From: Candidatus Bathyarchaeia archaeon | Lineage (GTDB): Archaea; Thermoproteota; Bathyarchaeia; Bathyarchaeales; Bathyarchaeaceae | Direction: 5' to 3' | Length of the DNA: 64,000 nucleotides | Assembly: GCA_035283685.1 (NCBI GenBank) | Contig: DATETJ010000009.1 | Span: 520,925-584,924 of the forward strand | Shown here: positions 6,618 through 14,775 of the stretch, in pieces | Position numbering within the stretch: position 1 is the stretch's first letter | How the letters are laid out: each line of letters begins with the position of its first letter | Notes under the pieces: model-generated | Databases searched by the model: none | Told to the model about the DNA's origin: nothing | Seen by the model: only the letters and a program-made list of their open reading frames with translations | Translations under genes and position numbers: made by a program

Positions 6618-6750
6618 ATAAGCCAAGATGTACGCGCGCAAATTGAGGAGGAGAGAGGCGCGCAACTTATTGATGACTTCAATTTTTGTTCCGTTTCAAC
6701 CGTTGTGGTTGCAGAATCGTACGGTAAATGACATAAATATAAATTCTCGT

Positions 6751-6766
6751 TTCAGTTTAAACTGAA
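6751..6766. promoter_or_regulatory. perfect 16-bp palindrome at the start of the pyrophosphorylase gene
   Basis: TTCAGTTTAAACTGAA is an exact palindrome ending two bases before the GTG start at 6769. CATAAATATA at 6732-6741 is a good TATA box, which puts the transcription start at about 6760-6768, inside the palindrome. This is the expected place for a repressor operator on a leaderless or nearly leaderless mRNA. Confidence 0.6.
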
Positions 6767-6768
6767 GC

Positions 6769-8052
6769 GTGAATATAGACAAACTGAGATGTTTTATTCC
6801 AGTCGGTGGTCAGGCTAAAAGGTTAAGACCTCTGACGCACGACGTATCAAAGCCTTGTGTTAGGTTCTTGAACAGGCCGTTAATCGAATTCTCAATGGCG
6901 CCGCTGGCTGAGCAAGGTGTGAGGGACTTCATTTTCGGAGAGTACGGTTATACCAACTATCTGAACCTTTTCGATCAGTATGGAGAAGGGGTTGGGTTCT
7001 CAGCAAAGTATAGGATCGAGCCGAGGGTGCACATCAAACATCAGCCCAACCTTGACGACTTGGGAAGCGCCGATTCTTATAGGCTAAACGTGGAATACTA
7101 TGATGTCCATGATCCGGTCCTTGTTGTACAGGGAGACAGCCTCTTCGACATCAATCTAAACGACTTCGTCAAAAGACATGAGGAAAAGGGGGCAATAATG
7201 ACCATTGCCTTAACGAGGGTGCAAAGGGTAGAAGAATATGGCATAGCCGAGTTAGATAAAGATCTGAGAATTAAGAGGTTTGTCGAAAAGCCTCCAGCGG
7301 AAAGAGCACCAAGCAATTTTGCCAACGCTGGCATCTATTTGCTTTCTCCAGAAGTGAGAAGGATAGTTGAAAGCGAAGAAGTAAAGGAGATAATGGAGGA
7401 AAGGAGGAGGCTCGATTTCGGTTTTGATCTCATTCCTTACCTAGTGGATAAAGGATTTCCCGTCTATGGTTATGAACTGAAAGTATGGTACGATGTCGGA
7501 GATCCAGAAAGCTATCTTAAGGCTATGCATGACGTTCTCTATGGAAAGCTGAACATAAGAGTCCTAGAAGAAAGAATTCTACCGGACAGAAACGTTTGGG
7601 TTCAGGGATTCAGCGAGGAGTCTGTTAAGAGACGGAAAGAGATTGCTAAAAAATATAAAGAAAATAGGTTGTCACTAGATGGCGCCGTTCTGATTGGTAG
7701 ATACCCCAGAATAGGCGATTATTCCAAGATTGCGGATTCAAACATCGACAATTTCTGCATCCTCGGTGAACACGCAAACGTAGAAAGGTCAGCGATTATG
7801 GACGCTGCAAAGATTGGAGATTACGCCCATGTGTCAGACAGCATTCTAGGCAGGAAGGTTGTTGTTGAATCAACCCGTGAGAACCCCGTACGCATTGAAT
7901 CAACTTCGGTGATTGGCAACGCTGTCCACATCAGGAAGGGTTGCAGGCTCATAAGAACTAGGGTCAACTATGGTTTAGCAATTCCACCAGGCATGACATA
8001 CATTGATAAGTTCCTGCAAAACTACGAAGACGTCGCTAAATTGGCATCCTAA
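6769..8052 (+). CDS. sugar-phosphate nucleotidyltransferase (GDP-mannose/glucose-1-phosphate type)
   Basis: The 427-residue protein makes NDP-sugars from a sugar 1-phosphate and an NTP. Residues 10-30 carry the nucleotide-binding signature (PVGGQAKRLRPLT, KPCV) and GDSLFDINL near 123-131 holds the metal-binding Asp. FVEKP (about 168) and NAGIYLLSP (about 183) are further family motifs. The region from about 270 contains hexapeptide-like turns (AVLIGRYPRIGDYSKI, SAIMDAAKIGDYAHV), a left-handed beta-helix. The substrate cannot be read from the sequence; mannose- or glucose-1-phosphate are usual. Start is GTG 6769, set by the TATA box at 6732; the gene stands alone with a palindrome at its 5' end. 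Confidence 0.85.
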   Translation: MNIDKLRCFIPVGGQAKRLRPLTHDVSKPCVRFLNRPLIEFSMAPLAEQGVRDFIFGEYGYTNYLNLFDQYGEGVGFSAKYRIEPRVHIKHQPNLDDLGSADSYRLNVEYYDVHDPVLVVQGDSLFDINLNDFVKRHEEKGAIMTIALTRVQRVEEYGIAELDKDLRIKRFVEKPPAERAPSNFANAGIYLLSPEVRRIVESEEVKEIMEERRRLDFGFDLIPYLVDKGFPVYGYELKVWYDVGDPESYLKAMHDVLYGKLNIRVLEERILPDRNVWVQGFSEESVKRRKEIAKKYKENRLSLDGAVLIGRYPRIGDYSKIADSNIDNFCILGEHANVERSAIMDAAKIGDYAHVSDSILGRKVVVESTRENPVRIESTSVIGNAVHIRKGCRLIRTRVNYGLAIPPGMTYIDKFLQNYEDVAKLAS

Positions 8053-8112
8053 CAGAGCTTGCAAAATGGCTCAGAAGTATTAGAGGAGGAGAGAGACAAA
8101 AAAAACAGGGTT

Positions 8113-8511
8113 CTATTCACACTTTCTTTCACTATCCATCTTTTTCAAGAGTTTGGCAAGGGTTTTTCCTTTTGTTCTCAATTCCCGTTCTGAAACCGTG
8201 TGTCCCATCAGGCGTAATTCATCAGCTACTGGACCCTCATTTACCTGATACACAACCGGATAAAGATAGCATCCCAAGGGTCTTTTCCTATAGACTCGGC
8301 AATTCCTCTCAGCGAGACTGTAGAAATAGCACCATCCGCCAACGTTCATGAGTCGAATCACAAGATTGTCCAAAACCGAAAACTGGTCTCGGTGATAACC
8401 CGCTCCCTCTAGTCTTCTGACGTCGTCACTTGAAAGCTCCATCTCAGTATCCTCACAGCACTTTCCACAATTGGAACAACGATAAGAAGCAAACTTCCCC
8501 GTGCGAGTCAT
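8113..8511 (-). CDS. YkgJ-family cysteine-cluster protein
   Basis: The 132-residue protein opens with CSNCGKCCEDTEMELSS, the CxxCxxCC signature of the YkgJ (zinc- or iron-chelating) family. It continues with WCYFYSLAERNCRVYRKRP and LGCYLYP, which supply the other conserved cysteines. Members bind a metal or Fe-S cluster; their job is unknown. It is convergent with the pyrophosphorylase gene and divergent from the enoyl-CoA hydratase. Confidence 0.8.
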   Translation of the reverse strand: MTRTGKFASYRCSNCGKCCEDTEMELSSDDVRRLEGAGYHRDQFSVLDNLVIRLMNVGGWCYFYSLAERNCRVYRKRPLGCYLYPVVYQVNEGPVADELRLMGHTVSERELRTKGKTLAKLLKKMDSERKCE

Positions 8512-8694
8512 AACAAAAGACGGCTAAATTATAGTTGTTTTGGTGGCTTCAAGCTCGCAGATTAAGAAGACTTCCCGCACACTTCCTCTAAGAGTCTCGC
8601 AGCGAACAAGGTCAGAAATGAGAGGCTGACAAGGAACGGCTTCTCTCTGGAAAATGATAAAAACGCTCTGAAGCGTAATATTGGGTCTGGTGAT

Positions 8695-9504
8695 GTGTGC
8701 GTGTCTCATAAGACCCTCACGTATAGCAAGGAAGCAAGTTTCTTGGCGCCTGAAGAAGCCAACATAGGCGTCATAACCCTGAACCGACCCGACGCCTTAA
8801 ACGCCCTCAACCTCGAACTCATAAACGAACTCAACACTCTACTCGACGAAGTAGCCAAAGACGAAAAAATCCGCGTCGCCGTCATCACAGGCGCAGGAAG
8901 AGCCTTCAGCGTCGGCGCCGACCTACGCGAAGCACAGAAACTTGACCCAGCTGGAGTTCAGAGCTTCATTGAATCCGGACAACGCTTATTCGACAAGATT
9001 GAGAATTTTGACAAGCCTGTGATTGCTGCGCTTAATGGTTTCACTTTGGGCGGCGGCGTTGAACTGGCTTTGGCGTGCGACCTACGAATAGCTTCTGAAG
9101 ACGCCCGCATCGGCAACCCCGAAGTCGCAGTAGGCTTGATTCCAGCGTGGGGCGGAACCGTTAGGCTACCAAAAATCGTGGGCAAAGGCAAAGCAGCCGA
9201 ACTTATACTCACAGGTGGGCAAATCGACGCCAAAGAAGCAGAACGCATCGGCTTGGTCAACAAGACGGTTCCAGCGGACGAGCTGAATTCAACTGTCATG
9301 TGGGCAGCGGGCACAATCGCCAGTCGAGCGCCCATTGCGGTTAAAGAGGCTAAGAAAATCTTGAGCAGGGCTATGGAGATGGGCATGGAAGAAGGAAACA
9401 AAATGATGCTAGAAAGCTGCCTGATCTGCTACAAGAGCGAAGACATTCAAGAAGGCGTCAAAGCCATATTCGAGAAACGAGCAGCGCAATTCAAGGGAAA
9501 ATAA
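8695..9504 (+). CDS. enoyl-CoA hydratase/isomerase (crotonase family)
   Basis: The 269-residue protein adds water to 2-enoyl-CoA (or a related crotonase reaction) in acyl-CoA breakdown. The oxyanion-hole motif lies at 65-76 (TGAGRAFSVGAD). Both catalytic glutamates are present: E123 in GGGVELALACD and E143 in GNPEVAVGLIPAWGG. The GTG at 8695 is used; the N-terminal about 20 residues are longer than usual, so a later start is possible. It is followed 52 bp later by a thiolase on the same strand, consistent with a shared beta-oxidation-like or benzoate-type route. The segment 8725-8770 is copied at 2611-2656. Confidence 0.9.
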   Translation: MCVSHKTLTYSKEASFLAPEEANIGVITLNRPDALNALNLELINELNTLLDEVAKDEKIRVAVITGAGRAFSVGADLREAQKLDPAGVQSFIESGQRLFDKIENFDKPVIAALNGFTLGGGVELALACDLRIASEDARIGNPEVAVGLIPAWGGTVRLPKIVGKGKAAELILTGGQIDAKEAERIGLVNKTVPADELNSTVMWAAGTIASRAPIAVKEAKKILSRAMEMGMEEGNKMMLESCLICYKSEDIQEGVKAIFEKRAAQFKGK

Positions 9505-9556
9505 ATAAGACCACCTTTCCTTTCATTTCTTTTTCAATCAAGGAGATACTCCAAAC

Positions 9557-10714
9557 TTGACCGGTAGAATAGGCGTTGTTGGCATCGGACACGCCAAATT
9601 CGGCAAACGAACCGACGTCACAATAAGAGAACTAGCCTTTGAAGCGGTCAAGCCAGCTTTGGAAGACGCCAAACTCACAACAGCTGAAATAGACGCTTCA
9701 GTCGTAGGAGTCGCCGCAGATGTTTGGGCCGCTCAAGGCTCGCCAGGCGCACTCATCCACGAGTACGTGGGCATGGGCAACAAACCCACATTCCGAGTAG
9801 AAGCCGCATGCGCCACGGGAAGCGCAGGCATCCGAACCGCATGGTCATTAATCAAAGCAGGACTAGCTGAGGTAGTCCTCGTAGTAGGCGCAGAAACAAT
9901 GACATGGGTCGGCACGCCAGTAGCCACAGAATGGATGGCGAGAGCTGGAGACACACGCTGGGAATACCCGTTCGGCATCACGTTTCCAGGCTTCTACGCG
10001 CTCATGGCTACTCGGCACATGCATGAATTCGGCACCACACGCATGCAAATGTCCGCAGTATCGGTGAAGAGCCACAAATACGGCGCCATGAACCCCTACG
10101 CCCACCTACAAAAAGAAGTCACATTAGAAGAAGCAATGAAATCCGTGCCCGTTTGTCAGCCGCTTAACTTATACGACTGCTGCCTCATCAGCGACGGCGC
10201 AGCCGCAGCCATCGTAGCCAGCGAAGAAAAAGCCAAAAAAATAACAGACACACCCGTCTGGATGGAAGGCTTAGGCGCAGGCTCAGACACCATGATGATA
10301 GCTGAGAGACCCAGCCTAGTCGGACTAGCCGCAACCACCACAGCCGCAGAACAAGCATACAAAATGGCAGCTGTAGCACCGAACGACATCGACGTCGCGT
10401 GCACGCACGACTGCTTCAGCATCGCCGAAATCATGAGCTACGAAGACCTAGGCTTCTGCAAAAAAGGCGAAGGCGGCAAATACATCGAACAAGGACAAAG
10501 CTACATAGGCGGCAAGGTACCAGTCAACGTGGACGGCGGACTGAAATCAAAAGGACATCCATTAGGCGCCACAGGCGTCTCCATGACCGTCGAGATAACT
10601 AGGCAGCTACGCGGCGAAGCAGGAAAACGCCAAGTGCCCAACGCCGAAATCGGACTCACACACAACGTAGGCGAAACCGGACAATACTGCATGGTGCACA
10701 TCTACAAGAGGTGA
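9557..10714 (+). CDS. thiolase (acetyl-CoA acetyltransferase, SCP-x-like)
   Basis: The 385-residue enzyme condenses or cleaves acyl-CoA with CoA. The nucleophile is C85 in EAACATGSAG. The histidine motif GHPLGATG lies near residue 333 and the C-terminal NVGETGQYCMV holds the second cysteine. HDCFSIAE (near 280) is typical of the archaeal/SCP-x group rather than the FadA group. TTG start at 9557 follows AAGGAGA. The stop overlaps the GTG of the next gene (DUF35), the usual archaeal pairing in which DUF35 holds the thiolase in a complex. No HMG-CoA synthase is adjacent, so a degradative role fits better than mevalonate synthesis. Confidence 0.9.
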   Translation: MTGRIGVVGIGHAKFGKRTDVTIRELAFEAVKPALEDAKLTTAEIDASVVGVAADVWAAQGSPGALIHEYVGMGNKPTFRVEAACATGSAGIRTAWSLIKAGLAEVVLVVGAETMTWVGTPVATEWMARAGDTRWEYPFGITFPGFYALMATRHMHEFGTTRMQMSAVSVKSHKYGAMNPYAHLQKEVTLEEAMKSVPVCQPLNLYDCCLISDGAAAAIVASEEKAKKITDTPVWMEGLGAGSDTMMIAERPSLVGLAATTTAAEQAYKMAAVAPNDIDVACTHDCFSIAEIMSYEDLGFCKKGEGGKYIEQGQSYIGGKVPVNVDGGLKSKGHPLGATGVSMTVEITRQLRGEAGKRQVPNAEIGLTHNVGETGQYCMVHIYKR

Positions 10715-11124
10715 AAAGCAAAGTGAAATTCGGCTACGTATCATGGCTACCCGAAACAGAATTCATAGCAAAATTCCTCAAAGCATTGAAACAGGGAAAA
10801 CTGATGGGCACAAAATGCCCGAAATGCGGCACCAAACACCTGCCACCTAGGCAACACTGTAAATGTGGCTCAACCGAAATCGAATGGTACGAAGCCCCCA
10901 CCAGAGGCAAACTCTTCACATACACCATGATTACTTATCCACCGGACAGCATGGCAAAATACGCCCCCTACATCGTGGCTGTAGCTGAACTGGAAGACGG
11001 CACACGCCTACTAGCCCAAATCACAGGCGTAACCCCAACAACACTCAAGGTTGGCTTACCAGTCCAAGTCGTGCCGCATCAAATAGCAGAAGACCGCATC
11101 GCCTACAAATTCAAACCCTTGTAG
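10711..11124 (+). CDS. DUF35 OB-fold acyl-CoA-binding protein, thiolase partner
   Basis: The 137-residue protein has the two parts of the family: a rubredoxin-like zinc finger (CPKCGTKHLPPRQHCKCGS, residues about 35-53) and an OB-fold (GKLFTYTMITYPPDSMAKYAPYIV onward, about 65-130). In archaea DUF35 proteins scaffold thiolase, and in some cases HMG-CoA synthase, and pass the CoA intermediate between sites. The GTG start overlaps the thiolase TGA by 4 bases, so the two are translationally coupled, which supports a complex with that thiolase. Confidence 0.9.
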   Translation: MKSKVKFGYVSWLPETEFIAKFLKALKQGKLMGTKCPKCGTKHLPPRQHCKCGSTEIEWYEAPTRGKLFTYTMITYPPDSMAKYAPYIVAVAELEDGTRLLAQITGVTPTTLKVGLPVQVVPHQIAEDRIAYKFKPL

Positions 11125-11142
11125 TCACCTTTATTATGCCGT

Positions 11143-11787
11143 TTGAATCAGAATACTCCCATGCCCTACGGATTCAGCTTCGACCTAACAAAAATCAGCA
11201 AATCCTTCTTCCGAGAACTAGCCAGAATCTCCAGAGAAAAAGAACTCCACAAGCGCTTAGGCGTCAGCGCCAGACATCTGGCAGAAAAATTTCACCTAAG
11301 CGAAATAACAGGCTTAGACGTACCCGACGCCCTACAATTAGTCGAAGACCTAGTTGACGTTCAGGTCAGAAACGCTTCCGAACGGGCACGATTCGAAAAA
11401 ACACAAAACCGAGCCCTCTTCCTGCCCCACTGCTCACGAAAGTACATGGACAACCGATGCCACGCGGTCTTCAACCCAGACATCCCATCCTACAAATGTG
11501 GGCATTGCTCAGAAGACTGCCAAGTCAACCTAGCCACAACAATAGGCGAGAAAAAAGGCTACGACGTCTACGTAGTACCCGGAGGCTCATGCATCCACCA
11601 AATAATGAAGAAGTACCATTATGAAGGCGCAGTAGGAGTAGCCTGCGGACAAGAACTCAAACTCGGCGGAGAAGCAATCAAGAAGGCAGACTGGAGCGGC
11701 CAAGCAATACCGCTAATCAAGAACGGATGCAGCAACACCAGCTTCAGCTTGAAAAGCCTAGAAACCGTTCTATCAACAAATCGGTAA
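11143..11787 (+). CDS. DUF116 family protein
   Basis: Up to 214 residues from TTG 11143; ATG 11161 is an equally good start (MPYGFSFDLTK). Conserved DUF116 features are LPHCSRKYMDNRC, YKCGHCSEDCQV and VVPGGSCIHQIM, giving about seven cysteines likely to hold an Fe-S cluster or zinc, and VACGQELKLGG near the end. The N-terminal part is helical. The family is widespread in anaerobes and archaea but its function is not known. It begins 18 bases after the DUF35 gene and may be in the same transcript. Confidence 0.8.
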   Translation: MNQNTPMPYGFSFDLTKISKSFFRELARISREKELHKRLGVSARHLAEKFHLSEITGLDVPDALQLVEDLVDVQVRNASERARFEKTQNRALFLPHCSRKYMDNRCHAVFNPDIPSYKCGHCSEDCQVNLATTIGEKKGYDVYVVPGGSCIHQIMKKYHYEGAVGVACGQELKLGGEAIKKADWSGQAIPLIKNGCSNTSFSLKSLETVLSTNR

Positions 11788-11799
11788 GGACCTCAGCAT

Positions 11800-12207
11800 C
11801 TAATACAGTCTTTCAGCTAGCCCATCGAAACCCGAGTCGAAACTCATCATCTGCTTTATACCATTTTTCTTTACGTGCGCCAGCGATATGCAGTCTGAAA
11901 AACTCAGTGGATGATCCTTGAACGTTTTGAACTTGTCCCAAGCAACGTCGAAAATGTCTTTCGTCGTCCAAAGCTTCGTAATCCGCGGAGAATCTATGAT
12001 GTAGCGACCAACGTCGACGGCGAGGTCATGCCTTCTTGTCCTAACCAAAGCAGTGGTTACTGCCTCGTCTATCACATAATCCGATGTATAGATTCTGCCG
12101 AAATCACCTTTCAACGCCCGACTCATCAAATCCTTACTTCTAGCATGCAACTCGTCGTCAGCGTTTCGCAACGCAACAAAAACGCCGGTGTCGACAAACA
12201 CAGCCAC
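11800..12207 (-). CDS. vapC: PIN-domain ribonuclease (VapC-like toxin)
   Basis: The 135-residue protein is one PIN domain. Acidic metal-binding residues are visible in order: D6 (MAVFVDTGVF), E48 in VIDEAVTTAL, D in SFSDCISLAH (about 103) and D in MSFDSGFDGL (about 122). VapC proteins cut specific RNAs, often tRNA. It lies 7 bases behind a small protein gene that looks like its antitoxin. VapBC modules are common in archaeal genomes and can be chromosomal stress modules. Confidence 0.85.
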   Translation of the reverse strand: MAVFVDTGVFVALRNADDELHARSKDLMSRALKGDFGRIYTSDYVIDEAVTTALVRTRRHDLAVDVGRYIIDSPRITKLWTTKDIFDVAWDKFKTFKDHPLSFSDCISLAHVKKNGIKQMMSFDSGFDGLAERLY

Positions 12208-12214
12208 GGCGCTA

Positions 12215-12490
12215 TTATCCCCCGTAGAGATATTCGTCTATCCTCTTCGAAGAGTCTTTCACACCCCAATGCATCGGATTCTTCAGGCGTTTCCATGCGG
12301 GATCATCTTCTAAGGCAGGCAACTCCTTAAGCCTCCTAACTATGTCTTCTTCGTTTTCCAAGGCGTAATCAACCATCAAACCCACGGCTTCCTGCAGAGT
12401 TATTTTCACTCCTTCCTTAAGCAACAGAGAAGCGAGAAACTTGTCCAGCTTTTCTTTCTTGGCATCCTCCATCTTAATGGTTGTAGTCAA
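12215..12490 (-). CDS. vapB: probable VapB-type antitoxin
   Basis: The 91-residue protein starts at TTG 12490. It has a short beta strand (TTTIKMEDAKKEKL), a helical part (KFLASLLLKEGVKITLQEAV) and an acidic C-terminal arm (RLKELPALEDDPAWKRLKN), the arrangement of antitoxins that bind DNA with the N-terminus and wrap the toxin with the tail. Gene order (antitoxin first, 7-bp gap) fits. The class of DNA-binding fold is inferred. Confidence 0.75.
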   Translation of the reverse strand: MTTTIKMEDAKKEKLDKFLASLLLKEGVKITLQEAVGLMVDYALENEEDIVRRLKELPALEDDPAWKRLKNPMHWGVKDSSKRIDEYLYGG

Positions 12491-12650
12491 CTACGCCACC
12501 AATATACAAGTATAAAAGTCTACTAATATACCTTTCCACCCAGACTCCCCTCATGAAAACCATGAAATATCGCAAGAAGTGAAAAGACATCAACTCAGAA
12601 AACATAAAAGCCCTCAACACCATTGCCTCTACTACAAGGAGAAACCAAAA

Positions 12651-12971
12651 ATGGCCACCTTATCAAAAGAATTCAAGAAAAAAGTCGCCGAACTATACTC
12701 TAAAAAAAAGCACAGCCTTGACCAACTAGACCCAAACGCACTGGAACAATTCGCATCCGAAGCGCTCAAAGCCATCCAAAAAGAGAAAGAAAACACCCCA
12801 TCCTCACACGACATCGAAGTACTGGAACAAGCCATGAAACACCTCAAACAAGACTCAACAAAACTCAAAAACCTACAACCTGACACCGATGACTACGACT
12901 TCACCCGCAACGACTGCAAAAACCTACTCAACTCAACACGAAGATGGCTGAAAACAGAAGAACTCATCTAG
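12651..12971 (+). CDS. helical hypothetical protein (106 aa)
   Basis: ATG 12651 is chosen because AAGGAGA lies 9 bases upstream; the frame is open 72 bases further but without a ribosome site. The product is charged and fully helical in appearance (LSKEFKKKVAELYSKKKHSL, ALEQFASEALKAIQKEKE). No family recognised. Its end overlaps the end of the convergent flavodoxin gene by 8 bases. Confidence 0.6.
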   Translation: MATLSKEFKKKVAELYSKKKHSLDQLDPNALEQFASEALKAIQKEKENTPSSHDIEVLEQAMKHLKQDSTKLKNLQPDTDDYDFTRNDCKNLLNSTRRWLKTEELI

Positions 12972-13431
12972 CCCGCACAAGTTGAGCAGTTATTTTCTTC
13001 CCGAAATCCTTGCACTTCGGAAGCTCCCCTTCAACGATAGGACCTTCCATTCCCCCAACCCTCACTGACAAACCAGAAGTGATCAGCTTCAGCCTAGGAA
13101 CCTTTTCACCCAACTGCGTCTCCATATTCTTCACGGCCTTCTCAAAATCTCGCCCCATATAAGTGTCGAAAACAGCAACCCACTTCGCCTTCAATTCAAG
13201 CTCACCCAACTGATCGATAAACTTGGTAATAGGGCGAGCAGGTCTACCCACATGATTCGGCGTCCCAATCAAAATCGCATCAGAACCAGCTACCTTCGCA
13301 AGGTCAACCCCCTCGACATCGCTAATAGCAACCTCTATTCCTTCGACCTCTTTCAAACCCTCCACGATCTTCTCTGCCACAAGCTTCGTGTTGCCATACT
13401 TCGTGTCATAAACAACGAAAACCTTCACCAA
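12964..13431 (-). CDS. flavodoxin
   Basis: The 155-residue protein has the flavodoxin FMN phosphate loop at 9-15 (YDTKYGNTK), the 50s loop (IGTPNHVGRP, about 56-65) and the 90s loop (VFDTYMGRD, about 88-96). Flavodoxins carry single electrons and can replace ferredoxin. Downstream on the same strand, and transcribed ahead of it, are a GlcD/GlcF-type oxidase pair, which could supply or receive its electrons. It resembles the FldA/FprA-domain type found in anaerobic archaea. Confidence 0.85.
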   Translation of the reverse strand: MVKVFVVYDTKYGNTKLVAEKIVEGLKEVEGIEVAISDVEGVDLAKVAGSDAILIGTPNHVGRPARPITKFIDQLGELELKAKWVAVFDTYMGRDFEKAVKNMETQLGEKVPRLKLITSGLSVRVGGMEGPIVEGELPKCKDFGKKITAQLVRAR

Positions 13432-13533
13432 GAGACACCCTCTCCATCAAATCCTTTACCTAGCAGCTAATATCGTTTCACATCATTAACCAGACACGCC
13501 ACGATGCCGATGCGACAAATATGGGAAGCCAAC

Positions 13534-14772
13534 TCATTCGAGAGACAGATTCAACAGCTCCGTCACATCGTATATTTTCAGCTTAGAGCCGCATTTCGTC
13601 ATAGCATCGGTTAGGTTGCGCTCACAGAAAGGACACGTTGAAACTGTGGCTTCAACGCCTAAATCTTCAGCTTCCTTCACGCGCTCAGATGCGATCTCCA
13701 CCGCCCACTCTGGATAGCCCGATTTGACGCCCCCGCCTGCACCGCAACACCACGCGTTCTCTCTGTTACGCGGCATCTCAACCAGCTCTATGCCTGGAAT
13801 AGCTTGAAGCAACGCTCGAGGCGCATCATAAACGCCCATGTGGCGTCCAAGATGGCACGGATCATGATACGTCACCCGCATCTTAACCTCTTTAGTCGGC
13901 TTCAGTTTTCCCTCTTTCAGCAGGCGTTCAAGCAACTGCGTCGTGTGCAAGATTTCGAAGCCGTGCTTCGCGCCTAAAATATCCTCGTACTCTTCCATGT
14001 AGTCTTTCTTCCAAGCGCGGTAGCAGCCCGAGCACGTTGTAACAATTGTCTTCGCTCCCAGTTTCTCTGCTTCTTTGACGTTATGCTGAGCCACGTCTTT
14101 AGCTGAAACCCAGCCTGTTTCCCACTGTCCCGTGCGCAGAAGCGGCGACGTGCAACACCACTCATCCTGCATTATTGTGAAGTCCAAACCTATCTTCCTG
14201 AACACTTCAACCGTGGATTTTGCCAGCTGCTTCTCCCGATAAGACGAAGTGCAACCCACATAGTAAACCGTCTCTGACTTCTCTGGCAATTTGACGTCTG
14301 GTGGCAACCAGCTCAGCCGATCCTTATGCTGCCCCAAATACGGGTTGTGCTCCTTGCCGATGGACTCTCCAAAAACCTTGTGCTTGCCTAGAGGACCGAC
14401 TCCAGCCTGCACAGCGTCAGCTCTCATAGCCTCAATCAGATTCATGATGCGATGCCGGTAGCCAACTTCAGGCTCCTCCAACGTGCACTGCTGCTGACAA
14501 CTACCACACGTTGGACACGCAAAGATAACATCAAGAATCGCTGGATCCTTAATGTCAACCTTGCCCTCTAACACTGCCCTAGCCAGCCATGATCTGCCGC
14601 CCCCAAAAAATGCTTCAAACTTGTACTTCTCACCGGATGGACACGTAGCTTGAAAACTGCCCTTCGGCCAGACGCCTTTCTGATTCGGCCAAGCCCACGT
14701 GAAAGTACAGAGACGGCAATGCAAGCAGTTGTAGGCATCTTCCTTATACTTCGCAATATTTCGAGGCGCCAT
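13534..14772 (-). CDS. CCG-domain Fe-S oxidoreductase subunit (GlcF/HdrD-like)
   Basis: The 412-residue protein has an N-terminal ferredoxin part: CLHCRLC with a distant CP (about 36 residues on) and CPTCGSCQQQC (about 111-121), giving two [4Fe-4S] sites. Two CCG domains follow, with EWCC/CTSSY (about 170-205) and DPCHLGRHMG ... WCCGAGGG (about 305-345), as in heterodisulfide reductase and glycolate/lactate oxidase Fe-S subunits. It lies 3 bases behind an FAD-dependent GlcD-like gene, so the pair forms a 2-hydroxyacid dehydrogenase-type complex. The first Fe-S motif is stretched by an insertion with Trp and Gly (TFTWAWPNQKGVWPKG). Confidence 0.85.
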   Translation of the reverse strand: MAPRNIAKYKEDAYNCLHCRLCTFTWAWPNQKGVWPKGSFQATCPSGEKYKFEAFFGGGRSWLARAVLEGKVDIKDPAILDVIFACPTCGSCQQQCTLEEPEVGYRHRIMNLIEAMRADAVQAGVGPLGKHKVFGESIGKEHNPYLGQHKDRLSWLPPDVKLPEKSETVYYVGCTSSYREKQLAKSTVEVFRKIGLDFTIMQDEWCCTSPLLRTGQWETGWVSAKDVAQHNVKEAEKLGAKTIVTTCSGCYRAWKKDYMEEYEDILGAKHGFEILHTTQLLERLLKEGKLKPTKEVKMRVTYHDPCHLGRHMGVYDAPRALLQAIPGIELVEMPRNRENAWCCGAGGGVKSGYPEWAVEIASERVKEAEDLGVEATVSTCPFCERNLTDAMTKCGSKLKIYDVTELLNLSLE

Positions 14773-14775
14773 CGT

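Noticed and set aside
8524-8709. 61-codon reverse-strand frame ahead of the enoyl-CoA hydratase
   Set aside because: No ribosome site, no recognisable features, and it covers the hydratase promoter and start.
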